Notes: generated by a model from the sequence alone, not told the origin. A DNA stretch of 43,361 nt from Paraglaciecola polaris LMG 21857 (GCF_000315055.1 NZ_BAER01000091.1:1-43361); one strand, 5' to 3'; counted from the first letter of the stretch, positions 1 to 9,175 are shown. Translations and numbers: made by a program.

Positions 1-33
1 TTTTTGCGGTTCTAAGTGATAGAACAACCCTAA

Positions 34-261
34 TTAGTTGCCCAATAACCCTTTCATGACATTATTTAAAATTTGCTTTTGCGCTTCGGCGGCATTTTTA
101 CATTCTTGCGTTTTACTGTCTTCACCCTTCATCAACTTAGCCGTACACTCAGCTAGCACGTCAGTTAACAACTCAGGATCATCGATCAAGTCTTCCACCG
201 AAGGGGTACCACAAGCAGTCAATGCAAACACCAATGGCAATATACCTATAATTTTTTTCAT
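34..261 (-). CDS. Small predicted lipoprotein
   Basis: A 75-residue protein with an N-terminal signal (Lys-Lys then a hydrophobic stretch) and a lipobox LTAC ending at Cys17, so the mature protein is probably a lipid-anchored periplasmic peptide of about 59 residues. The mature part is acidic at first (VEDLIDDPELL), has two further cysteines (in AECTAK and TQECKN) that could form a disulfide, and is helical in composition. The spacing of the DDPELL segment and the two cysteines recalls small EexN-like lipoproteins, but this is a weak resemblance. Function unknown. It is divergent from the beta-barrel gene that starts at 554. Confidence 0.7.
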   Translation of the reverse strand: MKKIIGILPLVFALTACGTPSVEDLIDDPELLTDVLAECTAKLMKGEDSKTQECKNAAEAQKQILNNVMKGLLGN

Positions 262-553
262 TTTTCTTCCTTAAATACCCATCAAAAAACCCTTAACGCT
301 TGGGTTGAACGCCAAGTTTGCCCCTTCAACTCGTTGAAAAGGCGAGATTTACATATCTATTAACAATTTATCATTTTTAGATACTAAAAAAATATCCCTA
401 AAAATACAATTTTTTCTATTGAAAATCAGCTGCTTATCATCATCTCTCAGGGGAGAACAAAAGTAACTTGTGCGTATTAGGAGCATGGTTACATCAACTA
501 TCTTCTATTGCTTTTGTTGCTCACTCATCTCAATTTTATATTAAGGAATCTCA
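262..553. other. Divergent intergenic region
   Basis: 292 bases between two divergent envelope-protein genes. Two small inverted repeats are visible: CTTGG/CCAAG (299-303 and 312-316) and TTCAAC/GTTGAA (325-330 and 333-338). The rest is AT-rich (about 345-420). No convincing -35/-10 pair could be assigned with proper spacing. Promoters for both flanking genes must lie here. Confidence 0.4.
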
Positions 554-1114
554 ATGAAAGCTTCAAAAATTGCTTTATTCGCAGCAACAGTTATCTCCGT
601 GCCTTCCGTTTACGCTGCTTCTCCTGATTTCAATTATGTTGAAGGGGGTTACGCCAAAATTGATGTCGACAACAGTGATTATGAGCCCGATGGCATTAAA
701 GTATCCGGTTCCGCGTTGGTTGGCAAAAATGTCTTTGTGAATGGCTCATATACCGACACGTCTGATGAAATCGCGAACCGTGACGTTGACTTTAATCAGC
801 TTAGCCTAGGTATTGGTTATCGTATGGCCGCTTCTAGCAATACCGATGTGTATGGCGTAGTTAGTTATGAAGAAGCTGAGCTTGAGTCATATGACGAAAA
901 TGGCTATGGCTTAACCGCGGGTATTCGTTCCCGCGTCACACCGAATATTGAGTTGGATGGCGGCGTGTCATATATCGATTTGGACGATGATGATGATACT
1001 TACCTGAATTTGGCTGCTAGTTATTATTTCACTCCAGCCGCCGCAGTGAGTGTGTCATATCGCACGTCTGACGATAACGACATCATGGGTGTCTCTGCGC
1101 GTTATTCGTTCTAA
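554..1114 (+). CDS. Small outer-membrane beta-barrel protein
   Basis: A 186-residue protein with a cleavable signal peptide (cleavage near VYAA|SPDF), alternating hydrophobic and polar residues throughout, and a C-terminal phenylalanine (SARYSF), the usual signature of outer-membrane barrel proteins. The size suggests an eight-stranded barrel. It is strongly acidic with Asp/Glu-rich loops (a DDDDD run near residue 145), typical of marine surface proteins. It resembles the general outer-membrane beta-barrel/Ax21-like families, but no specific substrate can be assigned. A GC-rich hairpin follows the stop. Confidence 0.75.
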   Translation: MKASKIALFAATVISVPSVYAASPDFNYVEGGYAKIDVDNSDYEPDGIKVSGSALVGKNVFVNGSYTDTSDEIANRDVDFNQLSLGIGYRMAASSNTDVYGVVSYEEAELESYDENGYGLTAGIRSRVTPNIELDGGVSYIDLDDDDDTYLNLAASYYFTPAAAVSVSYRTSDDNDIMGVSARYSF

Positions 1115-1128
1115 CCCTTGCAAAATCT

Positions 1129-1162
1129 AAGACGAGGGAACAAATAGATGTTGCCTCGTCTT
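1129..1162 (+). terminator. Hairpin terminator after the barrel gene
   Basis: Arms AAGACGAGG (1129-1137) and CCTCGTCTT (1154-1162) are perfectly complementary, and the loop contains a further AACA/TGTT pair. It lies 15 bases after the stop codon of the outer-membrane barrel gene. There is no strong T run after it, so rho-independent action is likely but not certain; it could also serve the convergent thioesterase gene. Confidence 0.6.
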
Positions 1163-1197
1163 GTGTTTACTGTATGTGTTTTATGCTAGGCAGTACC

Positions 1198-1614
1198 CTA
1201 AAAATTTTCTAACACGTAATCCGGCAAGTCATCTTCGGACGGCAGTGGCATGGGTACGCCGTGTTCGTCTATGGCGACAAATTTAAAACGTCCTTGAGTT
1301 ACTTTTTCACGCAAACCAATTCGGTCTCGTCGAACCCAAGCTTCGACATTTATCACCATAGAGGTACGCCCCAACTGCACAACGCTCGTATAAAGGCCTA
1401 AAATGTCCCCTACTCTCACTGGGCGAATAAAACTCATGCCATCCACAGACACAGTGACTACTCGACCTTGGACACGCTGGCCAGCACAAATACCTGCGGC
1501 AATATCCATTTGAGACAATACCCAGCCGCCAAAAATATCGCCGGCTGCATTTGTATCAGCTGGCATGGCTAGGGTTCGTGTGGTCAATTTACCTAGGGCT
1601 TTTTCTTTGTGCAT
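1198..1614 (-). CDS. yciA: Acyl-CoA thioesterase, YciA type
   Basis: A 138-residue single-domain hotdog-fold protein. The segment MPADTNAAGDIFGGWVLSQM with the following DIAAG matches the active-site region of YciA/acyl-CoA thioesterases (the Asp is the usual catalytic residue). The family hydrolyses acyl-CoA to free fatty acid and CoA in the cytoplasm, with wide chain-length tolerance. Full length for the family. It stands alone between convergent and co-directional neighbours. Confidence 0.88.
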   Translation of the reverse strand: MHKEKALGKLTTRTLAMPADTNAAGDIFGGWVLSQMDIAAGICAGQRVQGRVVTVSVDGMSFIRPVRVGDILGLYTSVVQLGRTSMVINVEAWVRRDRIGLREKVTQGRFKFVAIDEHGVPMPLPSEDDLPDYVLENF

Positions 1615-1678
1615 TTCGCTACCTTTATGCTAGTTGTAAGCGGGATAATGAGGGCTGTAGCGAGATTGTAGCATCAAT

Positions 1679-2587
1679 TTAGCCTGTGATTTGATACCAA
1701 AGTGCAGGATTTTGTAACGGTGTTTGCAGCGGTAAAATTGGATTTGGCAAATCGATGATCCTGCGCTCACCTAAGCTTCCTTTACGAATAAGCCACTCGT
1801 TATATTTCATAAATAACGCTTCGAACGAGCCATCGTCGATAGCAGCCAATAAACCTCGCTCTATATCCGCAGCAAGCGTTTTATCATCCCCATTCACAAA
1901 GAAATAAATGGCGGCTGGGTAGCGCAACAAAATGTTCTTTTCCACCGTTAAATTAAATTCAGGTCGTGCTTCCAATTCATCCCAGATTTCAATCAGCGAA
2001 CGAGGGAAAAAATCGAAGCGTTCTTTATTTAGCATATCAAACAGCCGCTCATATTTAGACGATGACATCACATCAATGTCACTATTGTTCAATATGTAGG
2101 TGTCTGGCCAATCATGGCCTTGCCCCGCGGTTAGTTTTTGTAAATCCTGCAGATTGTTTATTTGGTCGAATTTGCCTTGGTCACTGGCATGGATCAAAAA
2201 CAATCGCCATCCTATCAGTCCTTTATAAATCGGTATTCGTATGGGAATAAAATTGTCTTCACGCTCTTGCGTTGTCATTGTCCACACCACGTCGGCAGCA
2301 TTTTCTTTACCCACCATACGCAGGGCGCGACTTTGCGTCATCAGTGCATTGCTTTGTTTGAGTCGGTAGGTTTTATTCAGTTTGCTGATCGCCAGTTGCA
2401 ATAAGCGTACTGGATAAATAGGGCGACTATCTTTTATTGAAAGGGGTTTTGGGTAAAGGATGACCGTTTCGGCTCCAGCTTGATCTTCTGTCGCGCCTTG
2501 GCCAACCCGCGTAAATAGCGACAATAGTGCAACCACTAGAAATACACTGACGTGCCTTGAATAGGTATTCAAATTAGGCCTCCTCAT
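1679..2587 (-). CDS. Periplasmic solute-binding-like protein
   Basis: The reading frame is open from 2671, but the Met codon at 2587 starts a normal signal peptide (MRRPNLNTYSRHVSVFLVVALL, then cleavage after GQGA), so it is the preferred start and gives about 302 residues. The remainder looks like the type II periplasmic binding fold (SBP_bac_3-like): paired alpha/beta lobes and a C-terminal DDGSFEALFMKYNEWL helix like the one closing amino-acid-binding domains. No ABC permease or ATPase lies next to it, so a sensory or orphan role is as likely as transport. It is divergent from the alpha-amylase; no functional link can be shown. Confidence 0.65.
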   Translation of the reverse strand: MRRPNLNTYSRHVSVFLVVALLSLFTRVGQGATEDQAGAETVILYPKPLSIKDSRPIYPVRLLQLAISKLNKTYRLKQSNALMTQSRALRMVGKENAADVVWTMTTQEREDNFIPIRIPIYKGLIGWRLFLIHASDQGKFDQINNLQDLQKLTAGQGHDWPDTYILNNSDIDVMSSSKYERLFDMLNKERFDFFPRSLIEIWDELEARPEFNLTVEKNILLRYPAAIYFFVNGDDKTLAADIERGLLAAIDDGSFEALFMKYNEWLIRKGSLGERRIIDLPNPILPLQTPLQNPALWYQITG

Positions 2588-2737
2588 TAGCCTATAGCTT
2601 GGTACATTTATACCCCGTACGTACCCGCTCACTTGGGTATCGAATTTACCTTTTTTAATTGACTTAATCAATTTAACAGTTCACACGAATAACGCTACTG
2701 AAAAATAAGCCATCTCACTTAGGGTGGTTCCTCCCCC

Positions 2738-2751
2738 TGAATACGTATGCA
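2738..2751 (+). promoter_or_regulatory. LacI-family operator candidate
   Basis: TGAATACGTATGCA is a 14-bp near-palindrome (12 of 14 positions symmetric) with the central CG step and TGnA/TnCA ends typical of LacI-family operators. It sits about 100 bases before the alpha-amylase start, where a maltose-type repressor/activator would be expected. No LacI-family gene lies in the window, so the regulator would be encoded elsewhere. Confidence 0.4.
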
Positions 2752-2851
2752 TGGCCTAGCCTATTGCTGCGGCTTCACCAATAATGAGCGTCAGCTAAAG
2801 CACCCGACCAGCATGTTAATATAAGCCTACATCGAACAAAAGGATCACCGA

Positions 2852-4564
2852 ATGTCCCATTTATATCGAGCACCTTTTTATCAGATTATTATATGTTTAA
2901 GCGTACTTTGGGCGTTCCCTGCCAGCGCACTTGTAAAACCGTCTTCACCTAGCCCATCGGTGGATCCGTTTTGGAAAAATGCCGTGGTTTATTTCATGCT
3001 GACCGACCGTTTTGCCAATGGTGATAAGCACAACGATAACAACTTCAACCGTCAGCAAGATGGCGCCACGCTTAGAAATTTTATGGGCGGTGATTTAAAG
3101 GGCGTTACCCAAAAGATAAAATCCGGCTACTTTCACGACCTGGGCGTTAGCGTGTTGTGGATAACCCCAGTAAATGAACAAATTCATGGTTATTGGGACG
3201 AAGATTGGGGACGTAGTTATCCATTTCACGGTTATTGGCCAAAAGATTGGACTTCCGTTGATCCTAACTTCGGCACTGAAGCTGAGATGGCCGAAATGAT
3301 CGCCACTGCCCATCAACATGGTATGAGAGTATTGGCCGATGTGATCATTAATCACACCGGACCTAAAACACTCAGCGATGTGGCCTGGCCAAATGAATGG
3401 ATCAGAACTCAACCTACCTGTAGTTGGACCAGTTATGCAGGCAACGTAACCTGCGCCCTTGCCGACAGCCTGACTGATATACGTACTGAGTCTGACGACC
3501 CAGTTGACCTGCCCGCTTTTTTAATCGAAAAATGGCGCACAGAAGGGCGGCTTGAAAAAGAACAAACAGAACTTAATGCCTTTTTCGCCCGCACCCAACT
3601 GCCAAGGGCACCGAAGAATTACATCATCAAGTGGCTCACCGACTGGGTACGGGAATACGGCATTGATGGCTTTCGAGTCGATACCGCTAAACATGTGGAA
3701 GCCCAAGTGTGGCAAACCTTGAAGATTGAAGCGACCACAGCCCTTAACCAATGGAGAACTGCGCACCCTGAGCGAGCGCTTGATGACAAACCCTTTTTCA
3801 TGATCGGGGAGGTCATGCATTTTGGTGTGAACGGCTTTAAAAACACCCCAAAGGGTACACGCTTATACGACTACGGTGATAAGCAAGTGGATTTCTATGA
3901 TTATGGTTTTGATAGCTTAATCAATATGGGGTTTGCTACCCATGCTAACCAGCCAATGGAGCAAATATTCAGTACGTATTCCCATGAGCTAAACCAAGGC
4001 CCATTAAGCGGTGTTGGGGTACTTAACTATGTGGTTTCCCACGACGATCCTGAGCCTTATGATCCCCAGCACACAACCCCTTATCAAACCGCTCTTAAGC
4101 TAATGCTCGCCCCAGGGGCAGTACAAATTTATTACGGCGATGAACTAGCCCGTAACCTCAGCTACCCAGACGCCATCGGAGATGCCACATGGCGCTCATT
4201 CATGAACTGGCAAGATCTAGCTCAGCCTGAAACCCAACGATTATTACAACATTGGCAAAAACTCGGGCAATTTCGCCAAGCACATTTAGCTGTTGGTGCG
4301 GGCATACATAAAAAGTTGAGTGACAAACCCTATGTATTTCAGCGGACTTTGGCTGAACAAGGCACACACCAAGCCGACAAGGTGTTAGTTGGAATTGCTA
4401 TGCCCAAGGGTGAGAAAACCCTGCACCTTAACGGCTTGTTCCCGGATGGCAGTGAAATAACAGATTATTACTCAAATACCCGAGTCGAAGTACATGATAA
4501 CAAAGTGATCCTCAATACGCCTTTTAGCGTGGTGTTACTGGGTGTACAAAGTGAAAACGATTAA
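2852..4564 (+). CDS. Secreted alpha-amylase, GH13
   Basis: A 570-residue protein with an N-terminal signal peptide (cleavage near residue 26, PASA|LV). The GH13 catalytic barrel is clear: DVIINH at 163-168 (region I), GFRVDTAKH with catalytic nucleophile Asp277, general acid Glu320 in MIGEVM, and His397-Asp398 in VVSHDD. The short beta domain (about 535-565) closes the protein. The family cleaves alpha-1,4 glucan linkages; in a marine alga-associated bacterium the substrate may be starch, glycogen or floridean starch. It is transcribed alone, with a LacI-type operator candidate upstream and a large inverted repeat downstream. The exact GH13 subfamily was not determined. Confidence 0.92.
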   Translation: MSHLYRAPFYQIIICLSVLWAFPASALVKPSSPSPSVDPFWKNAVVYFMLTDRFANGDKHNDNNFNRQQDGATLRNFMGGDLKGVTQKIKSGYFHDLGVSVLWITPVNEQIHGYWDEDWGRSYPFHGYWPKDWTSVDPNFGTEAEMAEMIATAHQHGMRVLADVIINHTGPKTLSDVAWPNEWIRTQPTCSWTSYAGNVTCALADSLTDIRTESDDPVDLPAFLIEKWRTEGRLEKEQTELNAFFARTQLPRAPKNYIIKWLTDWVREYGIDGFRVDTAKHVEAQVWQTLKIEATTALNQWRTAHPERALDDKPFFMIGEVMHFGVNGFKNTPKGTRLYDYGDKQVDFYDYGFDSLINMGFATHANQPMEQIFSTYSHELNQGPLSGVGVLNYVVSHDDPEPYDPQHTTPYQTALKLMLAPGAVQIYYGDELARNLSYPDAIGDATWRSFMNWQDLAQPETQRLLQHWQKLGQFRQAHLAVGAGIHKKLSDKPYVFQRTLAEQGTHQADKVLVGIAMPKGEKTLHLNGLFPDGSEITDYYSNTRVEVHDNKVILNTPFSVVLLGVQSEND

Positions 4565-4608
4565 CTGACGGTCACGGTATATTTGCCCAAAACAGCGGGA
4601 TAAATAGG

Positions 4609-4662
4609 ATGATTAACCACTCTATATTTGCAGCACACATTGCGTATGTTGTGGTTAATCAT
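4609..4662. terminator. Bidirectional terminator-like inverted repeat
   Basis: Perfect 12-bp arms ATGATTAACCAC (4609-4620) and GTGGTTAATCAT (4651-4662) enclose a 30-base loop. It lies between the convergent alpha-amylase and glutathione transferase genes, 45 bases after the first stop and about 10 bases from the second stop, a position suited to a shared terminator. The arms are AT-rich and the loop is long, so this is not a textbook terminator. Confidence 0.45.
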
Positions 4663-4672
4663 AAGAACTATT

Positions 4673-5428
4673 TTAAAATATTGGACACCACTGCAAGATA
4701 GCTTTTGCAAAACTCTCTCTTGCATGCAGTTTATTTGCCCATGCTTGTACTGCGGGAAACTGTGCAAAATTGTAACCTACACCCGACAACGTGAAATGCA
4801 ACGGCACCCACGTAATGTCTGCCAGCGTAAATTGCTCGCCAACCAACCAATCTTGGTGAGTTAATCTGGTATTCGCTTTTTCAAAAAAGTGGTCCAAGGT
4901 TTGCTCCGCTTCTTTAGCGTCTGCCACTGAGAAACCTTTACTGCTCGCGTTATGAAATTCCACTAGCTCTTTATTCGTTTGCAGCTTCTCATAGGCCTGT
5001 CGCTGTTGGTCCGACTGTTTCATTTTTCCCTGCATCTTATGGTAATAGATGTAGGTTTTCACTGCCTTTACATGGATCGCACCAGCGGATTTCATCCACC
5101 AGTACATTTCATCTAAGTCTTCTGAGGATTCCGGTCTAAGGGCCGACTCGGGGAAGGTTTGGTCAATATAGTCAATAATGTCATCGGATTCGATGATCAC
5201 CACGCCGTCGTGCACCAAAGTCGGTACGACCCCATTGGGATTAATCCCAAAATATTCCGCTGTAATGTGCTCTTTTTTGGTGATATCTAAGTGATGGCTA
5301 GTCCAGGCTAGTTTTTTCTCTTCCAGCGTCATGCGCACACGCATTGCACAGTTTGACACACCCGAATGATACAAATGTAAGCCCTTGAACCCGAGCACCT
5401 CTTTGTTGGTTGGTGTAACAATCCCCAT
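4673..5428 (-). CDS. Glutathione S-transferase family protein
   Basis: 251 residues. The N-terminal thioredoxin-fold domain begins at about residue 15 (LHLYHSGVSNCAMRVRMTL), with NGVVPTLVHDG carrying the cis-proline of the glutathione-binding site and ESDDIIDYID the conserved acidic/Ser pocket. The C-terminal all-helical domain spans about 100-250. The family conjugates glutathione to, or reduces, electrophiles in the cytoplasm; the substrate is unknown. A good GAGGT ribosome site precedes the ATG. It is divergent from the LysR gene at 5537, with 108 bases between, so control by that regulator is likely. Confidence 0.85.
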   Translation of the reverse strand: MGIVTPTNKEVLGFKGLHLYHSGVSNCAMRVRMTLEEKKLAWTSHHLDITKKEHITAEYFGINPNGVVPTLVHDGVVIIESDDIIDYIDQTFPESALRPESSEDLDEMYWWMKSAGAIHVKAVKTYIYYHKMQGKMKQSDQQRQAYEKLQTNKELVEFHNASSKGFSVADAKEAEQTLDHFFEKANTRLTHQDWLVGEQFTLADITWVPLHFTLSGVGYNFAQFPAVQAWANKLHARESFAKAILQWCPIF

Positions 5429-5536
5429 GGCAGTACCTCACAGCAAGTAAATAAAAGAGGCTTACTATAATTAAACTCCAATAGAATGATAATATTCAAA
5501 AATAACTACTATTTGTTCACATTTTGGAAACAATAA

Positions 5537-6490
5537 ATGAATGAACTAGAATGCATACGGGCGTTTGTAAAAGTAGCGGAAGTCGGCAGCTTTACCGAAG
5601 CCGCTCGGCAAATGAATGTCGCTAAGTCAGCCGTCACAAAACGTATTAATCAACTTGAACAACACCTTGAGTTGCAGTTATTTCAACGATCCACCAGGCG
5701 TCTTTCCATTACCGAAGGCGGCACTGTCTTCTATCAGCGCAGCATTCATGTTCTTGGGGAGTTGGAACAAGCAAAAGCAGACGTAAGTACCCTTGAGTGG
5801 AGCCTAAGCGGTACCTTGCGGGTGAGCTGTGTTTCCTCCTTTACTCAGCTCTATTTAGCGGATGACCTATGCGAATTTCGCCAACAACACCCTGATTTGC
5901 TGATTGATTTTAGCCAGCACGACCGCTATTGCGATCCGGTGCAAGAAGGCTTTGATTTAAGTATTCAAACTGACGTTGCCCACAGCGAAATTCTGCAAAA
6001 AGTTGAAATTGCGCCTTTAAAGCGCCTTATAGTCGGCTCACCCGCCTATTTAGAAAAACAGGGAATACCAACAAAACCCGAAGACTTAAGCAAACATGCT
6101 CTGGCCCACAACCGCTATATTCATCCAGATTTCACCATGCATTTCGAAAATACAAAAGAGGTCGTTTCAGTCCCTTTTACCCCTACCTATTCATCGAACA
6201 CCATCATCCTTCTGCGTTCAGCAGTGATGAAAGGGCAGTGTTTAGCCATGATGCCAATCTTCTTTATCGAGCAGGAAATTATGTCCGGCGAGCTTGTTCC
6301 TGTGCTGACCGATTACCGCATGGAGGGAGCCAAACTGTGCGCCTTTTACCGAAAGTCAGCGTTTGTACCAATGAAAGCTCGGATTTTCTTAAACTTTCTC
6401 AAGCGCAAATACGGTGATATACCGCCCTGGGAACAAAGGTTACTCCTGAAAAACCCCGAATTATCTTACGCGTTGGGGATTGCCCCATAA
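5537..6490 (+). CDS. LysR-family transcriptional regulator
   Basis: 317 residues: an N-terminal winged helix-turn-helix at about 1-60 (AEVGSFTEAARQMNVAKSAV, then RLEQ-type recognition region) and a C-terminal periplasmic-binding-like effector domain at about 90-300. Length is normal for LysR regulators. The divergent glutathione transferase gene is the most likely target. A GGAAA ribosome site lies about 6 bases before the ATG. The stop codon is embedded in a short GCCCC/GGGGC hairpin. Confidence 0.88.
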   Translation: MNELECIRAFVKVAEVGSFTEAARQMNVAKSAVTKRINQLEQHLELQLFQRSTRRLSITEGGTVFYQRSIHVLGELEQAKADVSTLEWSLSGTLRVSCVSSFTQLYLADDLCEFRQQHPDLLIDFSQHDRYCDPVQEGFDLSIQTDVAHSEILQKVEIAPLKRLIVGSPAYLEKQGIPTKPEDLSKHALAHNRYIHPDFTMHFENTKEVVSVPFTPTYSSNTIILLRSAVMKGQCLAMMPIFFIEQEIMSGELVPVLTDYRMEGAKLCAFYRKSAFVPMKARIFLNFLKRKYGDIPPWEQRLLLKNPELSYALGIAP

Positions 6491-6498
6491 GGGGCTTT
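6482..6498 (+). terminator. Short hairpin over the LysR stop codon
   Basis: GCCCC (6482-6486) and GGGGC (6491-6495) flank ATAA and are followed by TTT. The stop codon of the LysR gene is inside the loop. A compact terminator between convergent genes is plausible. Confidence 0.45.
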
Positions 6499-6506
6499 CA
6501 CTCCAA

Positions 6507-7558
6507 TTACTCGTTATCCATGCCTGGTTTTTGCCATACACGCACGTACTCAATGGCAAAATCAACCACCCCATCGTCTTTTTCACCTTGAGGGCTATTA
6601 GCTTCAAGATCAGCTTTTGACTCAGGGTAACCCCGCCAAGGAAACGTCTCTTGGTCTAGCCACAAGTGCATGGCCTTATCGATCACGTAACCTTTTTTAA
6701 AGCCGCGTTTTTTAGCCCATTGCTCAATCGTCTCTTTTGATGCTTGACTAAAAAGCTCACCATCAATGAAGTACCGTATACCGCTGTGAGTCCATTCGAA
6801 CCCATAAGTATGGAAATCGTCAGCCACTCTAAAACCAAGATCCTTGGTTTCGGTGTAGGTCACGTTTTTACCGTTTTCTTGACCTAGGTTGGGATTCCAA
6901 TCGTGCAGCGACCACCACAAGTCACGATCTCTGTGGGCTTGGCCTTTAATACGATGACTACCGAAGTGCTCAAACATATCCAGTTCAAGCTCACTGTCAT
7001 TTCGTTGGCCGTTCTCAGTTTCATGGCGCGTCATCCAAAAAGCACTAGAGACTTCCGCATCGGCAGCCTTCGCGCGAATTTCCATGTAGCCATATTTGAA
7101 AATTTTGCGATTAATTAACGCTGCCGTAGTGATATTTTCATATTTACTGATAACTTGATCAGCCCCCATGGATCACTCGCTTGCTCACTAAAAGGAAAAT
7201 CGGGCTCCCAGCGAGTTTCAAGCATCAACTTGCCGTCTTCCAAGCGATAATTACGACCAGAAAACTGTGATGGTGCACGGCCAATCCACACTTCACGCTC
7301 AGGATGATCGGGATCTTTATAAACCGGCTTGCCATTTTCAAATTTACCCACCACATACCAACGATCCTCATCTAGGCTGCTGCCTTCGAATTCGTCACTG
7401 ACGTCCGTGTTTAATACCCAGCCGCCAGCATTGCTTGGATCAGAAAGAGGCATAACCTGGTCTGATGCAGCCCCTGATGTAGCGCTAAAAAACAGACCTG
7501 CAGCCATAGCACCCACGCCCATAAAGGATCGAAACCACCCAGTGGAATATGTACCCAT
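6507..7558 (-). pseudogene. GH16 family glycanase, frameshifted
   Basis: Two overlapping frames together code for one GH16 enzyme of about 350 residues. The first part (7558 down to about 7163) has a signal peptide (cleavage near SGAA|SDQ) and the entry strands of the fold, including WIGRAPSQFSGRNYRLEDGK. The second part carries KYGYMEIRAKA and the catalytic motif E-L-D-M-F-E (Glu192, Asp194 and Glu197 in joined numbering), then the C-terminal strand VDFAIEYVRVWQK. Adding one G to the G5 run at 7163-7167 joins the frames as SDPWG-ADQVISKYE. The sequence style is that of red-algal galactan hydrolases (agarase, porphyranase or carrageenan type), but the substrate cannot be settled. It may be a sequencing error or a real null allele. 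A GGGAGAAGG ribosome site precedes the ATG. Confidence 0.8.
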
Positions 7559-7607
7559 AATAACCTTCTCCCATCAAAAATTAATTGCAACAACAAACAT
7601 TGCACAT

Positions 7608-7630
7608 AATTAAACATATGATGTTTAATT
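7608..7630. promoter_or_regulatory. Palindromic operator candidate upstream of GH16
   Basis: Perfect 10-bp arms AATTAAACAT and ATGTTTAATT separated by three bases, centred about 60 bases before the GH16 start codon. The position and symmetry suit a dimeric regulator. The regulator is not identified. Confidence 0.45.
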
Positions 7631-7821
7631 TATCAATCTAAATGTTATTTTTTTGTTACTTAGGGTTAAACATGAAGACAGTTTCAGAGAAGATGCCCCT
7701 ATGACAGCTCACTTGATTTTGTCCCTCGGCCGAATATGACGAGGCCTATCCTGTGCTTTTAACACTTCGGTATATTAAGATCCCTGAGTAGGAGCTTGGT
7801 TTTTATATGTTTTGTTATAAA

Positions 7822-9003
7822 TCACACTACTTGCCCTGCTACGTATCCACTCGACCAGGCCCACTGGAAATTGTAGCCGCCCAACCAGCCAGTGACGTCC
7901 ATCACTTCGCCGATAAAATATAATCCCTCGACGTCTTTTGCCATCATGGTTTTAGAAGACAGCGCATCTGTGTCGACCCCGCCTAGGGTGACTTCGGCGG
8001 TGCGGTAGCCTTCGGTACCATTGGGTTTCAATTGCCACTGATGAAACGCCTGTGCAACCTCGTTTAGACTCTTGCCTTGATATTGTTTCAACGGCTTGTT
8101 CTCAATCCCTAGGTAAGGCAACACAGTTTGTACGTAGCGCTTGGGATAAAATGCTGATAGCGCATTGCTGAGCAAAACATCGGGTTGATGCTGCTGCGCT
8201 TTCTGCAGTTGCTCGTGTAAATCACCGTTGGGATATAAATCGAACTCAACCCCTTGACCTGGCTCCCAGAACGAAGAGATTTGCAGCACCGCTGGGCCGC
8301 TTAAACCGCGGTGGGTGAACAAAATATTTTCATTGAAGCTGGTGTCGTTACAACTGGCGCTAGCATCAAGTGAGATACCACTTAACCCAGCCAATACGCT
8401 TTTGTCTTGCTCGTGCAATGTAAAAGGCACTAAACCTGCGCGAGTGGGTTTGACTGGCAAGCCAAATTGTTCAGCTAATTTATAGCCAAAGGGGCTAGCA
8501 CCGAGTTTAGGTATAGATAAACCGCCAGTCGCCACTACCAATGACGCACACTGGTACTCGCCTTTGCTCGTTTGCAAGGTAAACCCGGAAGGTGTTTTTT
8601 CTACGTTAAGCACTTCGCATTGATTGGTGACGGTTGCTGCGGCTTTTTCACACTCACTTAACAGCATATTGAGTATGTCTTTGGCGCTGTCGTCGCAAAA
8701 TAGCTGACCTAGGGTCTTTTCATGATAAGCAATACCGTACTCGGCGACCAATCCGATGAAGTCCCATTGGGTATAACGGCTTAGAGCCGATTTGCAGAAG
8801 TGCTTGTTATCACATAGAAAGTTTTCGTGAGACGCATACATATTAGTGAAGTTACAGCGCCCGCCGCCTGACATTAAAATCTTGCCACCGATACGCTTGG
8901 CGTGGTCAAGCACGGCAACACTGCGCCCGCGTTTACCCGCATGGGCGGCACAAAACAAACCTGCGGCCCCTGCACCTAATACTACTACGTCAACTTTATT
9001 CAA
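7822..9003 (-). CDS. FAD-dependent oxidoreductase, HI0933/YhiN family
   Basis: 393 residues. The N-terminal dinucleotide-binding motif VVVLGAGAAGLFCAAHAGKRG, followed by the IGGKILMSGGGRCNFTN block, is diagnostic of the HI0933-like (YhiN) flavoproteins, and the C-terminal FIGEVMDVTGWLGGYNFQWAW block completes the FAD site. The family is widespread, cytoplasmic and poorly characterised; the true substrate is unknown. Length is normal. It is preceded by a 171-base divergent gap to the cyclase gene. Confidence 0.85.
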   Translation of the reverse strand: MNKVDVVVLGAGAAGLFCAAHAGKRGRSVAVLDHAKRIGGKILMSGGGRCNFTNMYASHENFLCDNKHFCKSALSRYTQWDFIGLVAEYGIAYHEKTLGQLFCDDSAKDILNMLLSECEKAAATVTNQCEVLNVEKTPSGFTLQTSKGEYQCASLVVATGGLSIPKLGASPFGYKLAEQFGLPVKPTRAGLVPFTLHEQDKSVLAGLSGISLDASASCNDTSFNENILFTHRGLSGPAVLQISSFWEPGQGVEFDLYPNGDLHEQLQKAQQHQPDVLLSNALSAFYPKRYVQTVLPYLGIENKPLKQYQGKSLNEVAQAFHQWQLKPNGTEGYRTAEVTLGGVDTDALSSKTMMAKDVEGLYFIGEVMDVTGWLGGYNFQWAWSSGYVAGQVV

Positions 9004-9175
9004 TTTACTGCCTGTTTATTTGCGCCATGTGAGTCGGCGCCGATTATAAGGAATTTAAACTCAAAAACCCAAATAATACCGACATCCATTAAAGTTCGAG
9101 TGGTCTGCACATGTATTCAATTTGCTATCAGTGCTAGTGTGCTGGCTTCGTCTGTTTATCACCTAAGAAGCTGCT

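Noticed and set aside
6507-7558. Two separate GH16-related genes
   Set aside because: Neither half is a complete fold, they overlap in different frames, and a single inserted G joins them seamlessly with a ribosome site and signal peptide only on the first.
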